Origin: Paenirhizobium naphthalenivorans
Lineage (GTDB): Bacteria; Pseudomonadota; Alphaproteobacteria; Rhizobiales; Rhizobiaceae
Assembly: GCF_007992095.1 (NCBI RefSeq)
Contig: NZ_BJZP01000001.1
Coordinates: 329,492-393,491 of the forward strand
Direction: 5' to 3'
Length of the DNA: 64,000 nucleotides
The notes beneath the pieces are model-generated. The model worked only from the letters and a program-made list of their open reading frames with translations. It was not told the DNA's origin and made no database searches. Shown here in pieces: positions 18,584 to 25,353 of the stretch (its first letter is position 1; every line of letters starts with the position of its first letter). The translations under genes and the position numbers were made by a program.

Positions 18584-18767
18584 AACGAACTCCGTTATCG
18601 CTCCAGGGGTGTCGGCGTTGCTGCGGACGAAAATCCTCCCACCCCACCGGCCAACAGCACGATACCTAGAATATAGACGGCACTGACCTTGGCAACGGTG
18701 CCGAGCGTCGTGCCTCTGTCGCCTCTCGCGAGGCCAGCGCCCAGGAAGCCTCGGGCATGCCAGCTAT

Positions 18768-18926
18768 TCACTTCGCGGCGTTGCCGACGTCCTGCCCGGC
18801 CTGCTGCGTCGCGTTGACGGTGTTGGCGGTATCCTTGCCGATGCCGCGAATGGTGTTGCCGCACGAAGAAAGGCCGAAGGCCGATGCCATGAGGACAACG
18901 GCGAGGGTGAGTTTCCGGGTGTTCAT
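18768..18926 (-). CDS. Entericidin-like lipoprotein, copy 1
   Basis: A 52-residue lipoprotein. The signal sequence starts MNTRKLTLAVVLMASAFGL with lipobox LSSC, followed by GNTIRGIGKDTANTVNATQQ and a short helical tail. This is the entericidin A/B pattern. These tiny lipoproteins are often stress-induced in Rhizobiales and their function here is unknown. It is transcribed divergently from the DUF1638 gene only 54 bases away. A second copy of identical length lies on the other side of DUF1638. Confidence 0.85.
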   Translation of the reverse strand: MNTRKLTLAVVLMASAFGLSSCGNTIRGIGKDTANTVNATQQAGQDVGNAAK

Positions 18927-18980
18927 GATAGAAAGCTCCATGTTGGGTGGGCATCTTCGAAAAATGTCGAGAATACGACC

Positions 18981-19604
18981 ATGAAACGCGCGAACGCCGA
19001 AAAAGTTCAGATCATCGCCTGCGGCGCGATCGCGCGCGAAATCCTGGCGATCCGTAACGCCAATGGGCTCGACCATATCGACCTCGAATGCCTGCCGGCG
19101 ATCTGGCATGTCCACCCGCAAAAAATCGCGCCGGCGCTGCGCGAGAAGATCGCCACGGCCAGGGCTGCCGGCTATGGCCGCATTTTCATCGGCTATGCCG
19201 AATGCGGGACCCAAGGCGAGATCGACAGGATCTGCGCCGAGGAAGGCATCGAGCGTATCGCCGGGCCGCACTGCTATGCCTTCTTCTCCGGCACGGAAAA
19301 GTTCCTGGCCGAATGCGAGAACGAGTTCACCGCCTTTTACCTGACCGACCTGATCACCCGGCAGTTCGAGGCCTTCGTGATCGAGCCGTTGAAGCTCGAC
19401 ACGCATCCGGAATTGCGGGACATGGTGTTTGGCAATTACACCAAGATCGTCTACCTGGCGCAAACCGAGGATGTCGAGCTTCAGCAGAAAGCCCGATGGG
19501 CAGCCGACTACCTCGGCCTTGCTTACGAATACCGCTTTACCGGCTACGGTGACCTGGACCCGGCCCTGCGACGGCTAGCGCCGGACAAAACGGACCTTGG
19601 TTGA
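18981..19604 (+). CDS. DUF1638 protein linked to corrinoid methyl transfer
   Basis: A 207-residue soluble protein of the PF07796 type, recognised by IIACGAIAREILAI, the block LPAIWHVHPQKIAPALREKI, and FIGYAECGTQGEID. DUF1638 genes are repeatedly found beside MttB-type methyltransferases and corrinoid proteins in methanogens and bacteria; that is known context, and the function is unproven. Conserved His and Cys residues suggest a metal or corrinoid-related role. In this window it stands between two entericidin-like genes and follows the corrinoid carrier. Confidence 0.88.
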   Translation: MKRANAEKVQIIACGAIAREILAIRNANGLDHIDLECLPAIWHVHPQKIAPALREKIATARAAGYGRIFIGYAECGTQGEIDRICAEEGIERIAGPHCYAFFSGTEKFLAECENEFTAFYLTDLITRQFEAFVIEPLKLDTHPELRDMVFGNYTKIVYLAQTEDVELQQKARWAADYLGLAYEYRFTGYGDLDPALRRLAPDKTDLG

Positions 19605-19610
19605 TGCCGT

Positions 19611-19769
19611 TCATTTTACCGAGTTGGCCACACTGCGGCCGGCATCCTGCGTCGCATCGACGGCATTGCCGAGATCGCGACCGACGCCGCGGATGGTGTT
19701 GCCGCAACCGGCGAGCGACAGAAGCGCAAGGCCGATAATGGCGGCCGCGGAGATACGGGTGAAGGACAC
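19611..19769 (-). CDS. Entericidin-like lipoprotein, copy 2 (GTG start)
   Basis: A 52-residue frame starting at GTG, preceded by AAAGGAGAG. It begins VSFTRISAAAIIGLALLSL, has a lipobox LAGC, and then GNTIRGVGRDLGNAVDATQD with a short tail ending SVANSVK. It matches copy 1 at GNTIRG-G-D and DATQ/NATQ. It is easily missed because it is short and lacks an ATG. It converges on DUF1638, ending 7 bases from that gene's stop. Confidence 0.75.
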   Translation of the reverse strand: MSFTRISAAAIIGLALLSLAGCGNTIRGVGRDLGNAVDATQDAGRSVANSVK

Positions 19770-19937
19770 GGGGGTAACCTCTCCTTTGTGAACCTAAGAG
19801 AATCTGCGAATGCGTCCATTGCACCGGCTTGGGGTAAAAGCAAGGCAGAGCGGCCAGGGGGCGCCGCCGCGCCGGCTGGAGGGCCAGTGGAAGTGCTTCG
19901 GGGGCAGCAATCCCGCCCCCGAAACGCGTTGATCCGC

Positions 19938-21305
19938 TCAATAGCCGCGGTTGTTACCGACATAGACATTGCCGACCTGGCTGTCGGCAGTGTTGGCGAG
20001 ATCTGTCGAGCCGACTCGATAGTAGCTCACGCCATTGAACGCCACCGGAACGACGGAACCGTTCGTCGCCCCGCTCACCACGTTGCCGACGATCGAGATA
20101 CGGCCGGCCGACGCATTGTTGGAATAACCGATGCCGGTGGTGGAGGCGTGAACGAGGTTGCCCGTTGCAAGCAGATCGTAGGTCGCTTCGTTGGTACCGA
20201 GCAAGATTCCGAAGCCGGCCGCACCCTCGATCATGTTACCGGTCAGCACGCAGAGCCCCTCGACCAGAATGCCGCTCGCGATGGAGACGGTCGGCGAATA
20301 GCCAGGGTCGCTGATCGTATTCTTGGTGATGCCCCGGATATGGTTCGAGGAGATCGTGACCCGCCGGGAGATGCCGTCGCTGTAGAGTCCGAGGTTGACG
20401 ACGTTGATGCCGGACCCCGCCTGCTCGATAATGTTGTTGGCGATCACCGCACCGTCGAGGTTCAGCCCCGGGCCAGTCGCCTCGAGGAAAACCGAGCATT
20501 CCCGCGCCGAAATGCAATGGTTGCCAAGGATCTGCGCGGCACCGGATGCATTGAAGCGGATGCAGGAATACTGCACATTCGAGATCGTGTTGCCGCAGGC
20601 CTTCACTCCGACGGCCCGATAGACGACGATCCCGTTTCCGTTCTGGCCGGTGCCGCCGCCCGCCGTGTCGATGTCGTCGATAATGTTGTCGATAATCGTC
20701 GAGCCATCATATTCCACGCCGCTGGCCGGCTCGCGCCAGACATACACGCCGTTGTTCGAGCAGGCGGTGATGCGATTGCGCGCCACCTCCACGCGGCTGT
20801 TGTAGACCAGCACGCCGACCGAGCAGTTGTCGATCGCACAGTCGGCGATCGTACCTTGCGCACCGATCAGGGCGACCACGCCGGTCTTCGTGCTGCGGGT
20901 CACCTTGCAGCCATCGAAGGCGAAACCGGAACAGGCCCGGAAGCGCACCAGACCCGCCTGGTTTGACGAGTCGCCGATCGTCGTGTTCTGGCCGTCAAAC
21001 ACCACCCCCGACACCGAAACATCGTTGATCCCGTTCACTTGGAAGAGGTAGCTGCCGCCAGTGAAGCGCAACGTGGCCGCGCCGGCGACCGCCGCCCGCA
21101 TGGTGAGCTTCTGACCGCCGCCCGTCGCCGTGTCGACGGTCAGCGCACCGGTCAGGAAGATGCCGCTCAGCAGCACCAACGTCAGCCCGTTCGTACGGGC
21201 GTAGTTCATTGCGTTCTGCACGGTCGTCGACACCCAGCCCGTTCCCGGGGAACTGCTTGCCGCGCTGAGAACCAGGACTTCGCTTTCACGCTTGTAATAG
21301 GTCAT
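19938..21305 (-). CDS. Right-handed parallel beta-helix repeat protein
   Basis: A 455-residue protein made of about 22-residue coils with NxI/NxV ladders (VEVARNRITACSNNGVYVWR, STIIDNIIDDIDTAGGGTG, VSIASGILVEGLCVLTGNMI). It resembles the TIGR03807/TIGR03808 repeat proteins of Rhizobiales. Unlike typical TIGR03808 members, no twin-arginine or other signal peptide is visible. The ATG at 21305 was preferred over GTG 21311 because AAGGAG lies eight bases from it. The fold suggests a pectate-lyase-like or phage tail-fibre-like surface or carbohydrate-binding role; the function is unknown. Confidence 0.8.
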   Translation of the reverse strand: MTYYKRESEVLVLSAASSSPGTGWVSTTVQNAMNYARTNGLTLVLLSGIFLTGALTVDTATGGGQKLTMRAAVAGAATLRFTGGSYLFQVNGINDVSVSGVVFDGQNTTIGDSSNQAGLVRFRACSGFAFDGCKVTRSTKTGVVALIGAQGTIADCAIDNCSVGVLVYNSRVEVARNRITACSNNGVYVWREPASGVEYDGSTIIDNIIDDIDTAGGGTGQNGNGIVVYRAVGVKACGNTISNVQYSCIRFNASGAAQILGNHCISARECSVFLEATGPGLNLDGAVIANNIIEQAGSGINVVNLGLYSDGISRRVTISSNHIRGITKNTISDPGYSPTVSIASGILVEGLCVLTGNMIEGAAGFGILLGTNEATYDLLATGNLVHASTTGIGYSNNASAGRISIVGNVVSGATNGSVVPVAFNGVSYYRVGSTDLANTADSQVGNVYVGNNRGY

Positions 21306-21959
21306 CTTCACGTCTCCTTGTGTCCGCGCCGGCCATTTCTGCCGGAGCCTCTTTCCTCTCCTCCGAAGCGCCTTTCAGCATAGAAGGAATATAATCCTAT
21401 ACTCCATTTTAGCTATTTCTGTGGCAGGATGCGGCCACCGGTTGTAAAAGTGCCGACGAACATAGCCTTTCGCCCTCCTTGCCGGCTCGCTTGCCTAATG
21501 CAGCGGAACAATCTGCCGCACAGGAGAACCTGGAGAAGATAAGGCGGATCTGATGACGGATGGAGCGGAGCCGTCGCCGCCGGCTTTCGACAGGAGCCGA
21601 GCGCGCTCGGCGGAGACCGGCGGGAGCTCCTCCGCCGTCTCCACCCTCGCCGTTTGCACAACCGGCGCGCTCGTCCTTCTCGTGTTCTGATCGGGAAGAG
21701 GCCCCTTCCCATGATCTGGCCGAAATCGGCATCGCGCCGCAAGCGATTGAGCATACCCTAGACAGTCGGCCCGCCCGCTGCCGACAACGCTTCGGCCCTG
21801 CTCCACCCGCCAGCGCTGCGGCACTGGCTTTCCAACGGTTTTCAGCGGAAGATCCGGTAAATTATTGCCACGTCGCTTTTCGCTCTATGCGACGTCGTCG
21901 GAAGCGCAGTCCGGCGAATTTTCCGTGGCATTGTGACTGAAAAGGGAGAGTGAGAGGAC
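21306..21959. other. Intergenic region between beta-helix and PF13769 genes
   Basis: About 650 bases separating divergent genes. The first 120 bases next to the beta-helix gene are AT-rich (GAATATAATCCTATACTCC near 21386) and probably hold its promoter. The rest is GC-rich with no protein-like frame. GGGAGAGTGAGAGG before 21960 is the ribosome-binding site for the next operon. No RNA family was recognised. Confidence 0.4.
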
Positions 21960-22262
21960 ATGGCCGACAGGATCATCGTCTACTGGCGAGACATACCCGC
22001 CCAGGTGATCGTCAAGCAGGGTCGCAAATCGGCCAAACGCGAACTTTCGCTGCGCTTCACCGAGGCGATCGACATGGCCGCCATGCGCAGCGGCGCGGCT
22101 GGGACCGATGACTATCTCGCCGCCTGGCGCAAGGGCGATCCGCTTCCGGTCGGCGATGACCTCGAGGCCGAGGCCGACAAGGCGACGGCGGAACTGGAGG
22201 CGTCCTACGACAAGGCCCGCCTCGTCGCCCTCGTCCATACGGAGGGACGCGACAATGGTTGA
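21960..22262 (+). CDS. PF13769 (so-called virulence factor) domain protein, first gene of the C1 operon
   Basis: A 100-residue protein beginning MADRIIVYWRDIPAQVIVKQ with GRKSAKRELSLRF soon after. This is the pattern of PF13769, a family named a virulence factor without biochemical proof. The gene overlaps the MetV-like gene by 8 bases and leads a tight set with MetV, MetF, the THF methyltransferase and the ASKHA activator. Context points to a structural or assembly role in corrinoid/folate methyl transfer, not virulence. Confidence 0.82.
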   Translation: MADRIIVYWRDIPAQVIVKQGRKSAKRELSLRFTEAIDMAAMRSGAAGTDDYLAAWRKGDPLPVGDDLEAEADKATAELEASYDKARLVALVHTEGRDNG

Positions 22263-22854
22263 CGGCAAGCCCGCGCCCGGCAAGCCCGCGCCCGGCAATG
22301 CCGCGCCGGCCAGCAAGGCAAAGACCGGCGCCTACACCCCGGCCGGCGTTTCGCCCAATCGCCGCGCCCGGCGCTCCTATACGATCCGTCTCTGGTCGGT
22401 CCGGCATTCGCGTTTGCTGGAATGGGTCTACGCCCGCTTCGCCAACGCCTTTCTCGTCTTCCATCCGCTGTGGAAGAAAATCGGTTACGCCCGCGTTGAG
22501 CGACCGATCACTTTCGTCGAACGCAACGTTAAAGGCTTGCTGTTCGACTGTCGCATGTGCGGCCAGTGCGTGCTGTCGTCGACTGGCATGTCCTGTCCGA
22601 TGAACTGCCCCAAACAGCTGCGCAACGGTCCGTGCGGCGGCGTGCGGGCCAACGGTCATTGCGAGGTCGAGCCCGACATGCCCTGTGTCTGGGTCCAGGC
22701 CTGGGCCGGATCGCGCAATATGGCACACGGCGATGCGATCCTCACCGTGCAGAAACCGGTGAATCAGTCGCTGCGCGAGACCTCTTCCTGGCTGCGCGTC
22801 ACGGCAGAGGCCGCGGCCACCCGTGAAACGCCCGCTCCGGAAACCAAGCCATGA
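22255..22854 (+). CDS. MetV-like methylenetetrahydrofolate reductase C-terminal domain protein
   Basis: A 199-residue protein of the PF12225 type. After a Pro/Ala-rich N-terminus (GKPAPGKPAPGNAAPASKA), residues about 95-145 carry a dense cysteine set: DCRMCGQC, MSCPMNCPK, NGPCGGVR, GHCEVEPDMPC. This domain corresponds to MetV of acetogens, the partner subunit of MetF. Its overlaps are ATG within the preceding gene's end and a 4-base ATGA with metF, a classic coupled arrangement. It is predicted to bind zinc or an Fe-S cluster and to relay electrons to or from MetF. Confidence 0.9.
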   Translation: MVDGKPAPGKPAPGNAAPASKAKTGAYTPAGVSPNRRARRSYTIRLWSVRHSRLLEWVYARFANAFLVFHPLWKKIGYARVERPITFVERNVKGLLFDCRMCGQCVLSSTGMSCPMNCPKQLRNGPCGGVRANGHCEVEPDMPCVWVQAWAGSRNMAHGDAILTVQKPVNQSLRETSSWLRVTAEAAATRETPAPETKP

Positions 22855-23954
22855 GCCCAGACATCAATCCGCACGATCCCGGCGCGCCGCTCGACCCTTT
22901 GCCCGGCCATTCCTCGCGCGGCCGGCTGGAGCGGGTTCTGCGGCGCGGCGAATTCGCCGTCACCGCCGAGCTCAATCCGCCTGATAGCGCCGATCCGCAG
23001 GATGTCTACAAGCGCGCAGCGGTATTCGACGGCTGGGTCGACGGGATCAATGCGGTCGATGCCTCCGGCGCCAATTGCCATATGTCATCGGTCGGCATCT
23101 GCGCGCTGCTGACCCGCATGGGCTATGCGCCGATCATGCAGATCGCCTGCCGTGACAAGAACCGGATCGCAATCCAGGGCGACGTTCTCGGCGCCTCGGC
23201 CATGGGTGTGCAGAACATCATGTGCCTGACCGGCGACGGCGTTCAGGCCGGCGACCAGCCGGGCGCCAAACCGGTCTTCGACCTCGATTGCATGTCGCTG
23301 CTGGAAACGGTGCGCACCATGCGCGACGAGGCGAAATTCCTCTCCGGCCGCAAGCTCTCGACCCCGCCGCAGGTCTTCCTCGGCGCGGCGATCAATCCGT
23401 TCGCCCCGCCTTACGACTTCCGCCCCTATCGGCTGGCCAAGAAGATCCAGGCCGGCGCCCAGTTCGTCCAGAGCCAGTATTGCTTCGACGTGCCGATGTT
23501 TCGCGAATACATGAAGAAAGTCCGCGATATGGGCCTGCACGAGCAATGTTTCATCCTGGTCGGCGTCGGGCCGCTCGCCTCGGCCAAGACCGCCCGCTGG
23601 ATCCGCTCCAACGTACCGGGCATCCACATTCCCGACAGCGTGATCAAGCGCCTCGAAGGCGCGCAGGACCAGAAACGGGAAGGCAAGCAGCTCTGCATCG
23701 ATATCATCAACGAGGTCAAGGAGATTGAGGGGGTATCCGGTATGCACGTCATGGCCTATCGCCAAGAGGAATATGTCGCCGAGATCGTCCATGAGTCCGG
23801 TGTGCTCAAGGGCCGCAAACCGTGGAAACGGGAGGCAAGCCCCAACGACGCGCTGGTCGCCGAGCGCCTCGAGCGGATCCGTGAGGAGAAGGTCGAGGAC
23901 CAACAGCAAATGGCCGGGCTCGCCGCCCGGAGCCAGCCGAAAAACGCGCATTGA
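22851..23954 (+). CDS. MetF-like methylenetetrahydrofolate reductase
   Basis: A 367-residue flavin-type MTHFR (TIM barrel). Landmarks are EFAVTAELNPPDSAD near the start, INAVDASGANCHMSSVGICA, ADMQFVQSQYCFD-like strands (AGAQFVQSQYCFDVP), and PFAPPYDFRPYRLAKKIQAG. It is longer than the roughly 300-residue E. coli enzyme and matches the form that pairs with MetV. In this operon it probably oxidises methyl-THF to methylene-THF, the reverse of its biosynthetic direction. That direction is inferred from the neighbouring demethylation genes. Confidence 0.9.
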   Translation: MSPDINPHDPGAPLDPLPGHSSRGRLERVLRRGEFAVTAELNPPDSADPQDVYKRAAVFDGWVDGINAVDASGANCHMSSVGICALLTRMGYAPIMQIACRDKNRIAIQGDVLGASAMGVQNIMCLTGDGVQAGDQPGAKPVFDLDCMSLLETVRTMRDEAKFLSGRKLSTPPQVFLGAAINPFAPPYDFRPYRLAKKIQAGAQFVQSQYCFDVPMFREYMKKVRDMGLHEQCFILVGVGPLASAKTARWIRSNVPGIHIPDSVIKRLEGAQDQKREGKQLCIDIINEVKEIEGVSGMHVMAYRQEEYVAEIVHESGVLKGRKPWKREASPNDALVAERLERIREEKVEDQQQMAGLAARSQPKNAH

Positions 23955-24042
23955 TTGGCAGCGCGGCGCCTCGGCCCCGCGCGCTTGCAACCCAAATTGA
24001 GGCCCGCCAGACCTTGTCGACGCGCCCGACCGGAGGACCAGA

Positions 24043-25011
24043 ATGACCCGCACCATCGTCGCATCCGCCACCCGCGAAATCATCATCGGCTTCGACCAGC
24101 CGTTCTGCGTCATCGGCGAGCGGATCAATCCGACCGGCCGCAAGAAGCTCGCCGCCGAGATGATCGAAGGCAATTTCGACACGGTGATCAAGGACGCGCT
24201 GGAACAGGTGGCCGCCGGCGCCACCATGCTCGACGTCAACGCCGGCGTGACCTCGGTCAATCCGAACGAGACGGAGCCGGCGCTGCTGGTCAGGACCATG
24301 GAAATCGTCCAGGGGCTGGTTGACGTGCCGCTGTCGATCGACAGTTCCGTCTCCGCCGCCATCGAGGCCGCGTTGAAGGTCGCCAAGGGCCGTCCGCTGG
24401 TGAATTCCGTGACCGGCGAGGACGAGAAGCTCGAGGCCATCCTGCCGCTCTGCAAGAAATACGATGTGCCGGTGGTCGCCATCTCAAACGACGAGAGTGG
24501 CATTTCGCAAGATCCAGACGTCCGCTTCGCCGTTGCCAAGAAGATCGTCGAGCGCGCCATGGACTACGGCATCAAGCCGCATGACATCGTCGTCGACCCG
24601 CTGGTCATGCCGATCGGCGCAATCGGCTCGGCCGGCTTGCAGGTCTTCGCGTTGATCCGCCGTCTGCGCGAGGAATTGAAGGTCAACACCACCTGCGGCC
24701 TGTCCAACATCTCGTTTGGCCTGCCGCATCGCCATGGCATCAATGCCGGCTTCATCCCCATGGTGATCGGCGCCGGCATGACCTCGGCGATCATGAACCC
24801 CTGCCGACCGCAGGAAATGGAAGCCGTGCGCGCCGCCAATGTTTTGAACGGCACGGACGAGAATTGCTACAACTGGATCAAGACCTACCGCGACTACAAG
24901 CCGGCCGAAGGCGGCGCTGCGGTCGCGCCCGCGCCAGCCTCCTCCTCGACCGGCGGCGGCCGCCGCGGCGGCCGCGCGGCGCGTGTGGGTGGTGGCGCAC
25001 CGACGGAATGA
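24043..25011 (+). CDS. Methyltetrahydrofolate:corrinoid methyltransferase (MtgA/AcsE-like)
   Basis: A 322-residue pterin-binding TIM barrel. GERINPTGRKKLAAEMIEG, GATMLDVNAGVTSVNPNE, PLSIDSSVSAAIEAAL, and TTCGLSNISFGLPHRHGINA are characteristic. It moves the methyl group from the corrinoid protein to tetrahydrofolate, as MtgA does in Desulfitobacterium. After residue 290 the protein ends in an Ala/Ser/Gly/Arg-rich tail (TGGGRRGGRAARVGGG), beyond the catalytic domain. It follows metF by 88 bases in the same orientation. Confidence 0.92.
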   Translation: MTRTIVASATREIIIGFDQPFCVIGERINPTGRKKLAAEMIEGNFDTVIKDALEQVAAGATMLDVNAGVTSVNPNETEPALLVRTMEIVQGLVDVPLSIDSSVSAAIEAALKVAKGRPLVNSVTGEDEKLEAILPLCKKYDVPVVAISNDESGISQDPDVRFAVAKKIVERAMDYGIKPHDIVVDPLVMPIGAIGSAGLQVFALIRRLREELKVNTTCGLSNISFGLPHRHGINAGFIPMVIGAGMTSAIMNPCRPQEMEAVRAANVLNGTDENCYNWIKTYRDYKPAEGGAAVAPAPASSSTGGGRRGGRAARVGGGAPTE

Positions 25012-25045
25012 GCTCGGCTCGGATCAACGGCCCAAAGGATATAGC

Positions 25046-25353
25046 GTGCTGAAGAATTGGAAATACAAAGTCCTGCCCGTCATTGCCGCTACGGTTGCGC
25101 TCAAATATGTCATCTTCCCCGGCAACGGTGAGTTTGTGCGTTTTGATGCCGTTTTGAGGTCATTCATCGCTCCTTTTGTCATCGCCGTCGTGATCGCAAC
25201 TCTGGCCGGGCTTATCTACGGCACGCGCGCGAAGCTCACCCGAAAGCAAGTTCAGCGGGTGGTCTCATCTGGACCTGGGCAACAGCCATTCTCTTCATCG
25301 CGGTCCTTACGACTGCCATCCTTTACGCAAAGCTAGTGGCGGCGAACCCATGA
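25046..25353 (+). pseudogene. Small three-helix membrane protein, frameshifted
   Basis: From GTG 25046 (AAAGGAT just upstream) the frame encodes two helices, KVLPVIAATVALKYVIF and IAPFVIAVVIATLAGLIYGT. It then loses protein character after KLTRK. From about 25255 another frame reads GGLIWTWATAILFIAVLTTA and AILYAKLVAANP, a third helix. That frame's TGA at 25351-25353 overlaps the ATG of the ASKHA gene. A single-base slip near 25245 therefore joins a roughly 102-residue protein perfectly fitted into the operon. It may be a real mutation, an assembly error, or recoding. The family is not recognised. Confidence 0.7.

Noticed and set aside
18595..18767. Short minus-strand frame with a helix (VSAVYILGIVLLAGGVGGF)
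   Set aside because: It overlaps the entericidin coding segment in another frame and has no start or ribosome-binding site of its own.
21960..22262. Virulence factor role for the PF13769 gene
   Set aside because: The family name has no biochemical basis that I know of; operon context points to methyl metabolism.
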